Source: JBDWFY01 sp964291365
GTDB taxonomy: Bacteria > Pseudomonadota > Alphaproteobacteria > Rhizobiales > Stappiaceae
Assembly (NCBI GenBank): GCA_964291365.2
Contig: OZ219996.1
Coordinates: forward strand, 62,001-126,000
Length of the DNA stretch: 64,000 nucleotides
Direction: 5' to 3'
The notes under the pieces are model-generated. The model did not search any database, was not told the origin of the DNA, and saw only the letters and a list, made by a program, of their open reading frames with translations. Numbering within the stretch: position 1 is the first letter of the stretch; every line of letters starts with the position of its first letter. The translations under genes and the position numbers were made by a program. Positions 28,001-40,779 of this stretch are shown here, in pieces.

Positions 28001-31000
28001 TCTCTATAGCATTTAATAGCCTACAACAATCAACAGCTTCAACAACAACAGATTCAACAGCTTAAACAAAACTAGACCTCTCTATAAGTTATAATAGCCT
28101 ACAACAATCAACAGCTTCAACAACAGATTCAACAGCTTCAACAAAATTAGAGCTCTCTATTGCACATAATAGCCTACAACAATCAACAGCTTCAACAACA
28201 GATTCGACAGCTTAAACAAAACTAGAGCTCTCTATAGCATATAATAGCCTACAACAATCAACTATATACTTCAACAACAAATTCGACAGCTTAAACAAAA
28301 CTAGACCTCTCTATAACATATAATAGCCTACAACAATCAACTACTTCAACAACAGATTCGACAGCTTAAACAAAACTAGACCTCTCTATAACATATAATA
28401 GCCTACAACAATCAACAATTTCAACAACAGATTCGACAGCTTAAATATAACTAGAGCTCTCTATAAGATATAATAGCCTACAACAATCAACAGCTTCAAC
28501 AACAGATTCAACAGCTTCAACAAAATTAGAACTCTCTAGAGCACATAATAGCCTACAACAATCAACAGCTTCAACAACAACAGATTCGACAGCTTAAACA
28601 AAACTAGAGCTCTCGATAGCATATACTGATAGCCTACAACAATCAACTACTTCAACAACAGATTCGACAGCTTAAACAAAACTAGACCTCTCTATAACAT
28701 ATAATAGCCTACAACAATCAACAATTTCAACAACAGATTCGACAGCTTAAACAAAACTAGAGCTCTCTATAACATATAATAGCCTACAACAATCAACAGC
28801 TTCAACAACAGATTCAACAGCTTAAACAAAACTAGAGCTCTCTATAGCATATAATAGCCTACAACAATCAACAGCTTCAACAACAACAGATTCAACAGCT
28901 TCAACAAAACTAGAGCTCTCTATTGCACATAATAGCCTACAACAATCAACTTCTTCAACAAAAATAGATTCAACAGCTTTAATAAAAATAGAGCACATAA
29001 TAGCCTACAACAATCAACAGCTTTAACAACAACAGATTCAACAGCTTCAATTAAACTAGGGAACTTAATAGCCTACAACAATCAACAGCTTCAACAAAAC
29101 TAGAGCTCACTAGAGCATATAATAGCCTACAATCAACAGCTTCAACCACAGATTCAACAGCTTCAACAAAACTAGAGCTCTCTAAAGCACATAATGTAGC
29201 CTACAACAATCAACAGCTTCAACCACAGATTCAACAGCTTCAACAAAACTAGAGCTCTCTAAAGCACATAATGTAGCCTACAACAATCAACAGCTTCAAC
29301 AAAACTAGAGCTCACTAGAGCATGTAATAGCCTACAATCAACAGCTTCAACGACAGATTCAACAGCTTCAACAAAACTAGAGCTCTCTAATGCACATAAT
29401 GTAGCCTACAACAATCAACAGCTTCAACAACAACAGATTCAACAGCTAAAAAAAAACTAGAGCTGTCTATAGCATTTAATAGCCTACAACAATCAACAGC
29501 TTCAACAACAACAGATTCGACAGCTTAAACAAAAATTAGACCTCTCTATAGCCTGCAACAATCAACAGCTTCAACAACAGATTCAACAGCTTAAACAAAA
29601 CTAGAGCTCTCTAGAGCACATAATAACCTACAACAATCAACAGCTTCAACAACAGATTCAACTGCTTCAACAAAACTAGTGCTCTCTAAAGCACATAAAG
29701 TAGCCTACAACAATGAACAGCTTCAACAACAAATTCAACAACTTCAACAAAACTAGAGCTCTCTATTACGCGTAATTGCCTACAACAATCAACAGCTTCA
29801 ACAACAGATTCAACAGCTTGAACAAAACTAGAGCACTCTATAGCATATAATAGCCTACAACAATCAACAGCTTCAACAACAACAGATTCAACAGCTTGAA
29901 CAAAACTAGAGCTCTCTATAGCATATAATAGCCTACAACAATCAACAGCTTCAACAACAACAGATTCAACAGCTTGAACAAAACTAGAGCTCTCTATAGC
30001 ATATAATAGCCTACAACAATCAACAGCTTCAACAACAACGGATTCAACAGCTTAAACAAAACTAGAGCTCTCTATAGCATATAATAGCCTACAACAATCA
30101 ACAGCTTAAACAACAACAGATTCAACAGCTTCAACAAAACTAGAGCTCTCTATTGCACATAATAGCCTACAACAATCAACTTCTTCAACAAAAATAGATT
30201 CAACAGCTTTAATAAAAATAGAGCACATAATAGCCTACAACAATCAACAGCTTTAACAACAACAGATTCAACAGCTTCAATTAAACTAGGGCATTAAATA
30301 GCCTACAACAATCAACAGCTTCAACAAAACTAGAGCTCACTAGAGCATATAATAGCCTACAATCAACAGCTTCAACCACAGATTCAACAGCTTCAACAAA
30401 ACTAGAGCTCTCTAAAGCACATAATGTAGCCTACAACAATCAACAGCTTCAACAACAACAGATTCAACAGCTTGAACAAAACTAGAGCTCTCTATAGCAT
30501 ATAATAACCTACAACAATCAACAGCTTCAACAACAACAGATTCAACAGCTTAAACAAAACTAGACCTCTCTATAAGATATAATAGCCTACAACAATCAAC
30601 AGCTTCAACAACAGATTCAACAGCTTCAACAAAATTAGAGCTCTCTATTGCACATAATAGCCTACAACAATCAATAGCTTCAACAACAACAGATTCGACA
30701 GCTTAAACAAAACTGGAGCTCTCTATAGCATATAATAGCCTACAACAATCAACAGCTTCAACAACAGATTCGACAGCTTAAACAAAACTAGACCTCTCTA
30801 TAACATATAATAGCCTACAACAATCAACAATTTCAACAACAGATTCGACAGCTTAAATAAAACTAGAGCTCTCTATAACATATAATAGCCTACAACAATC
30901 AACAGCTTCAACAACAGATTCAACAGCTTAAACAAAACTAGAGCTCTCTATAGCATATAATAGCCTACAACAATCAACAGCTTCAACAACAACAGATTCA

Positions 31001-31839
31001 ACAGCTTCAACAAAACTAGAGCTCTCTATTTCACATAATAGCCTACAACAATCAACTTCTTCAACAAAAATAGATTCAACAGCTTTAATAAAAATAGAGC
31101 ACATAATAGCCTACAACAATCAACAGCTTTAACAACAACAGATTCAACAGCTTCAATTAAACTAGGGAACTTAATAGCCTACAACAATCAACAGCTTCAA
31201 CAAAACTAGAGCTCACTAGAGCATATAATAGCCTACAATCAACAGCTTCAACCACAGATTCAACAGCTTCAACAAAACTAGAGGTCTCTAAAGCACATAA
31301 TGTAGCCTACAACAATCAACAGCTTCAACCACAGATTCAACAGCTTCAACAAAACTAGAGCTCTCTAAAGCACATAATGTAGCCTACAACAATCAACAGC
31401 TTCAACAAAACTAGAGCTCACCAGAGCATGTAATAGCCTACAATCAACACCTTCAACGACAGATTCAACAGCTTCAACAAAACTAGAGCTCTCTAATGCA
31501 CATAATGTAGCCTACAACAATCAACAGCTTCAACAACAACAGATTCAACAGCTTAAAAAAAACTAGAGCTGTCTATAGCATGTAATAGCCTACAACAATC
31601 AACAGCTTCAACAACAACAGATTCGACAGCTTAAACAAAACTAGACCTCTCTATAACATATAATAGCCTACAACAATCAACAGCTTCAACAACAGATTGA
31701 ACAGCTTAAACAAAACTAGAGCTCTCTATAGCATATAATAGCCTACAACAATCAACAGCTTCAACAACAACAGATTCAACAGCTTCAACAAAACTAGAGC
31801 TCTCTATTGCACATAATAGCCTACAACAATCAACTTCTT

Positions 31840-33820
31840 CAACAAAAATAGATTCAACAGCTTTAATAAAAATAGAGCACATAATAGCCTACAACAATCA
31901 ACAGCTTTAACAACAACAGATTCAACAGCTTCAATTAAACTAGGGAACTTAACTAGAGCTCACTACAGCATATAATAGCCTACAATCAACAGCTTCAACC
32001 ACAGATTCAACAGCTTCAACAAAACTAGAGCTCTCTAAAGCACATAATGTAGCCTACAACAATCAACTTTTTCAACAAAAATAGATTCAACAGCTTTAAT
32101 AAAAATAGAGCACATAAAAGCCTACAACGATCAACAGCTTTAACAACAACAGATTCAACAGCTTCAATTAAACTAGGGCACTTAATAGCCTACAACAATC
32201 AACAGCCTCAACAAAACCAGAGCATATAATAGCCTACAATCAACAGCTTCAACCACAGATTCAACAGCTTCAACAAAATTAGAGCTCTCTATTGCACATA
32301 ATAGCCTACAACAATCAACAGCTTCAACAACAACAGATTCGACAGCTTAAACAAAACTAGAGCTCTCTATAGCATATGTGACCGGATTTGCGAAAACCCG
32401 GCATGTCGCAAAAACGCGCAAGTCGCGCAATGCGCGTTTTTAGTATCTCAGGTCGAAAATTGTCAAAGTCCAGTTTTTGTCATATTCATGTCAAAAAACC
32501 TTTCTACTAACTATTGCCGTAACCTACGGAGGGTAAACATAACTTACCAAGGCGAAAATAAGCCTTTACTTACAGGCCCCTCGATCTACTCAGTCAGTGC
32601 AGCTGCCGTACACGGAGACCGTTGCTAAGGGCGTTAATTGGAATTCCCGCTCGCGGGCTATCCTAGATACAGCTAGATTCGTCGAATCACTAAACGTTGA
32701 CTCACCTTATTAGCTTCTTAGGCATCGAAGAAGAAGCGGCTCTCGTTATCGACGACAAAGTTCGAGTCTAGCTTGACCTTTGGCGTTCATTTCGAACGGC
32801 TCCGCCCAGTGTCAATTCAATTGACTTCCGGTACACGCGTAGTATACGGGAACGTTATACGCGTACATAGCAACGCCTTTAGGCCGTCATTTCTCGTTTC
32901 TTGTGGGTGTGGCGCGATCGCAAACAAAGCGCTCTAGCTCCTACGCGAAGCGCGCGATCGGTCTGAAACTTGGAGGCAGGTTAGCTCTAGGGTAGAGCTT
33001 ATCAAAAATACAGCTAACTAAAATTTCATAAAATTCGCTACATGGCGGGTTTTCCCAGATACGGTCACATATAATAGCCTACAACAATCAACTACTTCAA
33101 CAACAGATTCGACAGCTTAAATAAAACTAGAGCTCTCTATAACATATAATAGCCTACAACAATCAACAGCTTCAACAACAGATTCAACAGCTTAAACAAA
33201 ACTAGAGCTCTAAAGGTTCAGCAAAACTAGAGCTCTCTATTGCACATAATAGCCTACAACAATCAACTTCTTCAACAAAAATAGATTCAACAGCTTTAAT
33301 AAAAATAGAGCACATAATAGCCTACAACAATCAACAGCTTTAACAACAACAGATTCAACAGCTTCAATTAAACTAGGGAACTTAACTAGAGCTCACTACA
33401 GCATATAATAGCCTACAATCAACAGCTTCAACCACAGATTCAACAGCTTCAACAAAACTAGAGCTCTCTAAAGCACATAATGTAGCCTACAACAATCAAC
33501 TTTTTCAACAAAAATAGATTCAACAGCTTTAATAAAAATAGAGCACATAAAAGCCTACAACGATCAACAGCTTTAACAACAACAGATTCAACAGCTTCAA
33601 TTAAACTAGGGCACTTAATAGCCTACAACAATCAACAGCCTCAACAAAACCAGAGCATATAATAGCCTACAATCAACAGCTTCAACCACAGATTCAACAG
33701 CTTCAACAAAATTAGAGCTCTCTATTGCACATAATAGCCTACAACAATCAACAGCTTCAACAACAACAGATTCGACAGCTTAAACAAAACTAGAGCTCTC
33801 TATAGCATATAATAGCCTAC
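31840..33820. repeat. ~740-bp satellite duplication, one copy carrying a TIR element
   Basis: A block beginning near 31,840 recurs near 33,270 with private variants in order: agggaacttaactagagc, cactacagcatataatag, caactttttcaac, cataaaagcctacaacgatc and caacaaaaccagagc. The offset is about 1,437 bp including the 695 bp added by the inserted element, so the real period is about 742 bp. The second copy holds the uninterrupted target (agcatataatagcc near 33,793), so the element inserted after this duplication. Confidence 0.8.
32378..33068. mobile_element. 691-bp non-autonomous TIR element, copy 1 (ATAT target duplication)
   Basis: Sequence unlike the satellite, starting gtgaccggatttgcgaaaac and ending in the imperfect inverted match (reverse complement gtgaccgtatctgggaaaac). 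It is flanked by ATAT at 32,374-32,377 and 33,069-33,072. The empty site survives in a nearby satellite copy. The inner part has ggagggtaaac, a region rich in CG and GCGC, and no open frame of note. A second member occurs at 55,391-56,732 with the same terminal and internal sequence. Four-base duplications are known for several DNA transposon superfamilies (for example Sola); without a transposase I do not assign one. Confidence 0.85.
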
Positions 33821-36140
33821 AACAATCAACTACTTCAACAACAGATTCGACAGCTTAAATAAAACTAGAGCTATCTATAACATATAATAGCCTACAACAA
33901 TCAACAGCTTCAACAACAGATTCAACAGCTTAAACAAAACTAGAGCTCTCTATAGCATATAATAGCCTACAACAATCAACAGCTTCAACAACAACAGATT
34001 CAACAGCTTCAGCAAAACTAGAGCTCTCTATTGCACATAATAGCCTACAACAATCAACTTCTTCAACAAAAATAGATTCATAAAAATAGAGCACATAATA
34101 GCCTACAACAATCAACAGCTTTAACAACAACAGATTCAACAGCAAAATTAGAGCTCTCTATTGCACATAATAGCCTACAACAATCAACAGCTTCAACAAC
34201 AACAGATTCGACAGCTTAAACAAAACTAGAGCTCTCTATAGCATATAATAGCCTACAACAATCAACTACTTCAACAACAGATTCGACATCTTAAACAAAA
34301 CTAGACCTCTCTATAACATATAATAGCCTACAACAATCAACAATTTCAACAACAGATTCAACAGCTTAAACAAAACTAGAGCTCTCTATAGCATATAATA
34401 GCCTACAACAATCAACAGCTTCAACAACAGATTCAACAGCTTAAACAAAACTAGAGCTCTCTATAGCATATAATAGCCTACAACAATCAACAGCTTCAAC
34501 AAAACTAGAGATCTCTATTGCACATAATAGCCTACAACAATCAACTTCTTCAACAAAAATAGATTCAACAGCTTTAATAAAAATAGAGCACATAAAAGCC
34601 TACAACGATCAACAGCTTTAACAACAACAGATTCGACAGCTTAAACAAAACTAGAGCTCTCTATGGCATATAATAGCCCACAACAATCAACTACTTCAAC
34701 AACAGATTCGACATCTTAAACAAAACTAGACCTCTCTATAACATGTAATAGCCTACAACAATCAACTACTTCAACAACAGATTCGACAGCTTCAACAAAA
34801 CTAGAGCTCTCTATTGCACATAATAGCCTACAACAATCAACAGCTTCAATAACAACAGATTCAACAGCTTAAACAAAACTAGAGTTCTCTATAGCATGTA
34901 ATAGGCTACGACAATCAACAGCTTCAACAACAATTTCGACAGCTTAAACAAAACTAGACCTCTCTATAAGAGAGCTTCAACAACAGATTCAAAATTTTCA
35001 ACAAAACTAGAGCTCTCTAGAGCTCATTATAGCCTGCAACAATCAACAGCTTTAACAACAGACTCAACAGCTTCAATAACAACAGATTCAACAGCTTCAA
35101 CAAAACTTGAGCTCTCTATTGCACATAATAGCCTACAATAATCAACAGCTTCAACAACAGATTCAACTGCTCCTACATATCTAGAGCTCTCTAGAGCACA
35201 TAATGTAGCCTACAACAATCAACAGCTTCAACAACAGATTCAACTGCCTTAACACAACTAGAGCTCTTTAGAACACATAATTATAGCCTACAACAATCAA
35301 TATTTTCAACAACAGATTCAACAGCTTCAATAAAACTAGAGCACATAATAGCCTACAACAATCAAGAGCTTTAACAACAACAGATTCAACAGCTTCACCA
35401 TCAACATATTCAACAGCTTCAACAAAACTGGAGCTCTCTAGAACACATAATAACCTACAACAATGAACAACTTCAACAGGAGATTCTACTGCTTCAACAA
35501 AATTAGAGCTCTCTAGAACATGTAATGTAGCCTACAACAATCAACATCTTCAACAACAGATTCAACAGCTTCAACAAAACTAGAGCTCTCTAGAGCACAT
35601 AATAGCCTACAACAATCAACAGCTTTAACAACAACAGATTCAACAGCTTCAACAGCTTCAACAACAGATTCAACAGCTTCAACAAAACTAGATTTATCTA
35701 GAGCACATAATGTAGCCTACAACAATCAATATCTTCAACAACAGATTCGACAACATTAGAAAAACTAGAGCTATCTAGAACACAAAAAAACCTAACAATC
35801 AAGAGCTTCAACAACAACAGATACAACAGCTTTGACAAAACTAGATTTCTCTAGAGAACATAATGTAACCTAGAACAATTAACATTTTCAACAAGAATAC
35901 ATTCAACAACTTCAATAATACTAGAGCACATAATAGCTTATAGCAATCAACAGCTCTAACAACAACAGATTCAACAGCTCAACAGCAACAGATTCAACAG
36001 CTTCAAAAAAACTAGAGCTCTCTAGAGCACATAATGCATCCTACAACAATCAACATCTTCAACAACAACAGATTCAACAATTTCAACAAAATTAGAGCTC
36101 TCTAGAACGTATAATAGCCTACAACGATCAACAGCTTCAA

Positions 36141-36330
36141 CAACAACGGATTCTAGAATAAAGGCTCATAACTACGTTGTTGATGCAAGGAGAGTAGTTT
36201 GTGGAGCGCTATTGAACGTAGTTTAATGTACTGTAGAGACAGAACGTTTCGGACCGTGGTCCTTCGTCAGCTGCAAAAGGCACTCAAGACATAGCGCTCC
36301 ACAAACTACTCTCCTTGCAACAACGGATTC
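36141..36330 (-). mobile_element. Penelope-like retroelement fragment with 13-bp target duplications
   Basis: CAACAACGGATTC occurs at 36,141-36,153 and again at 36,318-36,330; the 164 bp between are not satellite. They contain a perfect 28-bp inverted repeat (36,185-36,212 and 36,291-36,318) around a hammerhead-like core. On the minus strand the insert runs from the right inverted repeat, through the ribozyme core and the other repeat, to a tail ending gagcctttattcta. Hammerhead motifs inside terminal repeats are established for Penelope-like elements, which insert with variable-length target duplications. No reverse transcriptase or GIY-YIG sequence is present, so this is a terminal or non-autonomous piece. 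Confidence 0.65.
36233..36275 (-). ncRNA. Hammerhead ribozyme core (minimal type I form)
   Basis: Read on the minus strand: gcag, then the conserved CTGACGA (fits CUGANGA), then stem II GGACC/GGTCC in the string GGACCACGGTCC, then GAAA, then ACGT (self-complementary, giving the very short stem III seen in Penelope-type ribozymes), then U and the expected cleavage point before CTGT. CTGT can pair with the GCAG that precedes the core (one G-U) to form stem I. One unpaired A precedes stem II. All core positions required for catalysis appear intact. Activity is inferred and may need a dimer because stem III is so short. Confidence 0.6.
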
Positions 36331-38472
36331 AACAGCTTTGACGAATCTAGAGCTCTCTAGAGCACATAATGTAGCCTACAACAATCAACATCTTCAACAA
36401 CAACAGATTCAACAGCTTTAACAAAATTAGAGCTCTTTAGAGCACATAATAGCCTACAACAATCAACAGCTTCAACAAAACGAACTCTCTAGAGCACACA
36501 ATGTAGCCTACAACAATCAACAGACTCAACAACTTCAATAAAGCTAGAACACATAATAGCCCACAACAATGAACAGCTTTAACAACAGATTCAACAGCTT
36601 GAACAAGAACAGATTTAACGGCTTGAACAAAGCTAGAGCTCTTTAGAGCATATAATGTTGCCTACAACAATCAACATCTTCAACAACAGATTCAACAGCT
36701 TTAACAAAATTAGAGCTCTTTAGAGTAATATAGGCTATAACAATCAACAGATTCAACAATTTCAACAAAACTAGAGCTCTCTAGAGCACATAATAGCCTA
36801 CAACAATCAACCGCTTTAACAACAGACTCAACAGCTTCAACAAAACTAGAGCTCTCTAGAGCACAAAATAGCCTACAACAATCAACAGCTTTAACAGCAA
36901 CAGATTCAACAGCTTCAACAACAGATTGAACAGCTTTAACAAAACAAGAGCTCTCTAGAGTACATGATAGCCTACAACAATCAACAGCTTCAACAACAGA
37001 TTCAACAGCTTCAACATAACTAGAGCTATAATCTAGCCTACAACAATCAACAGCTTCAACAACAACAGATTCAACAGCTTCAACAAAACTAGAGCTCTCT
37101 AATGCACATAATAGCCTACAACAAACAACAGCTTCAATGACAACTGATTCAACAGCTTCAACAACAACAGATTCAACAGCTTCAACAAAACTAGAGCTCT
37201 CTAGAGTACATAATAGCCTACAACAATCAACAGCTTCAACAGCAACAATTTCAACAGCTTCAACAAATCTAGAACTCTCTATTGCACATAATACCCTACA
37301 ATAAACAACAGCTTCAACAACAACAGATTCTACAGCTTCAATAAAACTAGAGCACATAATAGCCTACAACATTCAACAGCTTTAACAACAACAGATTCAA
37401 CAGCTTCAACAACATGTTCAACAGCTTCTACAAAACTAGAGCTCTCTAGAGCTCATAATAGCCTACAACAATCAACAGCTTCAACAACAGGTTTGACTGC
37501 TTCAACAGAACTAGAGCTCTCTAGAGCACATATTGTAGCCTACAACGATCAACATCTTCAACCACAGATTCAACAATTTCAACAAATCTAGAGCTCTCTA
37601 GAGCACATAATAGCCTACAACAATCAACATTTTCAACAACAGATTCAATAGCTTCAATAAAACGAGAGCACATAATAGCCTACAACAATCAACAGCTTCA
37701 ACAACAGCAGATTCAGTTTCAACAAAACTTGAGCTCTCTAGAACACCTAATGTAGCCTACACCAATCAATATCTTCAACAACCGATTCAACAGCTTCAAT
37801 AAAACTAGAGCACATAATAGCCCACAATAATCACCAGCTTTAACAACAACAGATTCAACAACTTCAACAATAACAGATTCAACAGAACTAGAATTCTCTA
37901 GAGCACATAATGTAGCCTATAACAACTAACAACTTTAACAACAACAGATTCAACAGCTTCAATAAATCTAGAGCTCTTTAGAGCACATAATGTAGCCTAC
38001 AACAAGCAACAGATTCAACAGCTTCATCAATGAAAACCTTCAACGACAGATTTAACAACATTAACAATCAACAACTTCAACAGATTCAACTACAGATTTA
38101 ACAGCTTCAGCAATCAACAGCTTCAACAACAGATTCAACAATTTCAGATTCAACAGCTACTACAATCAAGATTAATCAACAGCAGATTCAACAACAGTCA
38201 ACAGCAACAGATTGAACATCAACATTTAACAGTTTCGACATGGTGATCAACAGATTTAACAGCTTCAACAATCATAGCCAACAATCAACAGCTCTAAATA
38301 TATTAACAAGATTAGCAGATTCAACAACACCTTCAACAATCAACAGCATCAACAACAGATTCAACATCAACGACAATCAACAACTTCACCAACAACAGAT
38401 ATAACATCAACAATAACAACAATCAACAGATTCAACAACAGATTCAACAGCTTTAACAATCAATAGCTTCAA

Positions 38473-38542
38473 CATTGTGATTGAAGCTATTGATTTATTG
38501 GGGCAAGCCTATACTTACACAAGATAGACTGTACTAACAATC
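38473..38542 (+). repeat. Marker block 12
   Basis: Diverged copy (cattgtgattg, ggggcaagcctatac, aagatagactgtactaac), 13.5 kb after block 11. Confidence 0.75.
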
Positions 38543-39231
38543 AACAGCTTAAACTATACTAACAAGATCAACAGATTCAACAGTTTCAACAATCATACTA
38601 ACAATCAACAGCATCAACAACAGATTAAACAACATCAACAATGTGATCAACATATTAAACAACAGATTCAACACCTTCAATAATCAACAGCTTTAACAAC
38701 AGATTCAACAACTTCAGATTCAACAGCTTCAACTATCAACAGCTTCAACAACAAATTCAACATCAACAGCAAATTACTTCAATATGGTGATCATCAGCTT
38801 TAACAACAGATTCTACAAGTTTAGATTTAAGAGCTTCAACAACCAACAGCTTCAACAACAGATTCAATATCAACAACTTCAACATGGTGATCAACAGATT
38901 AAACAACAGATTCAACAGCTTCAACAACAGATTCAACAACTTGAGATTCAACAGCTTCAACAATCAACAGCCTCAACAACAGCAGATTCAACAACAGAAA
39001 CAGATTCAACAACATCAACAACAATTCACAGTTTCAACATGGTAATCAACAGATTCAACAGCTTCAACAATCATAATTAACAATCAATAGCTTAAACAAC
39101 AGATTCAAAAACTTCAACAATATTAACAACAATCAACAACTTCAACAACAACAAATTTAACATCAACAACACCAACAACAATCAACAGCTTCAACAACAG
39201 ATTCAACAGCTTCAACAATCAATAGCTTCAA

Positions 39232-39301
39232 CATGGTGATTAAAGGTATTGATTTATTGGGGCGAGCCTACACTTACACAAAATAGACTGTACTAACAAT
39301 C
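39232..39301 (+). repeat. Marker block 13
   Basis: Copy with catggtgattaaaggtattg and the tactaacaatc ending also seen in block 12, marking an edge-specific subfamily. Confidence 0.75.
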
Positions 39302-40285
39302 AACAGCTTCAACTATACTAACAAGATCAACAGGTTCAATAGCCTCAACAATCATAACCAACAATCAACAGCTTCAACAACATCAACAGCAATCGACTAC
39401 TTCAACATGGTGATCAACGGATATAAACAACAGATTTAACTGCTTCAACAATCTACAGCTTCAACAACGGATTTAACAATTGTCAATAGCAACAGATTTA
39501 ATAACATCAACAATTAACAGCTTCCACTTGGTGATCAACAGATTCAACAGCCTCAACAATCTTAACTGACAATCAACAGCTTCAACTATACTAACAAGAA
39601 CAACTGATTCAACGGCAGATTCAACTACAGATTCAACAGCTTTAACAACCATGATCAACAATCAACAACTTCAACAACAGATTCAACATCAACAACAATC
39701 AACAGCTTCAATAACAACTGATTTAACATCAACACCAACAACAATCAACAGCTTCAACAACAGATTCAACAGCTTCAACAATCATAACCAACAATCAACA
39801 GCTTCAACAACACAGATTCAACATCAACAACATTCAACAACTTCAACATGGTGATCAATTGACTAAACAACAGATTCAACAGCTTCAACAATCAACAGCC
39901 TCAATAGCAGATTCAGCACAATCCGATTCAACAGCTTCAACAATCAACATGTTCAACAACAGATTCAACAACAATCAATAGTAACAGATTCAACAACATC
40001 AAGAACAATATTATTAACAGCTTCAACATGGTGATCAACAGATTCAACAGCTTCAACAATTATAACCAACAATCAACATCTTAGACTATACTAACAAGAT
40101 CAACAGATTCAACAGCTTCAACAATCATAATCAACAATTAACAGATTCAACAACAGATTCAACAACAGATTTAACAACATCAACAACAATCAACAGCTTC
40201 AACAACAACGGATTTAGCATCAACACCAACAACAATCAACAGCTTCAACAACGGATTCAACAGCTTCAACAATCAACAGCTTCAA

Positions 40286-40323
40286 CATGGTGATTGAAGC
40301 TATTGATTTATTGGGGCGAGCCT
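40286..40323 (+). repeat. Marker block 14, truncated; array boundary
   Basis: Only the left half of the marker is present, up to ttggggcgagcct. The array then stops and non-satellite DNA begins with gagcgagccccac. The array therefore ends inside a marker block, which suggests a breakpoint or insertion at this point. Confidence 0.8.
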
Positions 40324-40779
40324 GAGCGAGCCCCACATAAACTGTACAGCAATGCCTGCAATAATATGGTGTATGTATGTATGTATGTTTGGTACGTCCG
40401 TCATCCGCGCACCGCTTTATAGACTCTGTTCGGAGTCGCATGCAATCTTTTGTGCTGAAATTTTGCGCTCAGAAACAACTGCGACAGCATGCTATAATTT
40501 AATGCATTTTTGTAATATTTCCCTCGTGGTGTCACATTTATGGATCAAAGATTATCTTGTGGGGAAATCAGGATACGGCTAGAACGACAACAACAGCACC
40601 GTACCGTACCAGTTCAGGCAAACTGGTAACGTTACATAGCCTCGGGCTCTTCCCACCCCTGGCCCTAAGGAAGTGCTATACACCCCGCGCTAACACATGT
40701 TCGCTTTTTTCTCGCGCTTCGAACTTAGTGCCAATGGGCCAAACGGACACGCCGGAATTATCTATATAGGAGAACGGCT
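40324..40779. other. Unique-looking DNA right of the satellite; short TATG repeat
   Basis: No gene recognised. It holds a short (GTAT)n tract at about 40,370-40,388 and, at 40,668-40,775, a degenerate copy of the module that recurs at 40,958-41,055 and 54,941-55,040 (tacaccccgcgctaacacat, then tagtgccaatgg, then acgccggaattatcta). Open frames at 40,352-40,769 have no recognisable domain. Confidence 0.6.

Larger units (their letters stand above)
25015..38010. repeat. Satellite array, domain 3 (no marker blocks, gcatataat spacer dominant)
   Basis: Satellite of the same family, dominated to about 35 kb by units with agctctctatagcatataatagcc and by a recurring module: cttcttcaacaaaaatag, then caattaaactagggcac or caattaaactagggaac, then tagagctcactagagc. 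The module recurs near 25.9, 26.4, 27.2, 29.05, 30.27, 31.15, 31.93 and 33.37 kb, so this part was amplified as modules unlike those of domain 2. From about 35 kb the original agctctctagagc spacer returns. Two mobile elements interrupt it, at 32.4 and 36.2 kb. The long minus-strand open frame at 36,710-37,357 (215 residues of VEAVESVV-type repeats) is treated as satellite. Confidence 0.9.
38011..40323. repeat. Satellite array, domain 4 (right edge, spacer-less)
   Basis: From about 38,010 the actagagctctc spacer disappears completely. The DNA is almost pure short CAACA, GATTCAACA and CAGCTTCAACA repeats, mixed with catggtgatcaacag, ataaccaacaatc and ctatactaacaagatcaac. Three marker blocks return. 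Monomer order is irregular and divergence is highest here, as is common at satellite edges that escape homogenisation. Open frames on both strands (for example 38,784-39,080) are repeat artefacts. Confidence 0.85.

Noticed and set aside
36710..37357. Longest satellite open frame (215 codons, minus strand)
   Set aside because: It is the same 25-residue repeat seen in dozens of shorter frames, follows the satellite unit exactly, and has no independent signal of coding.
1..40323. CRISPR-like regular repeats
   Set aside because: Units are joined without unique spacers, vary continuously, and sit in a eukaryotic context; this is satellite DNA.
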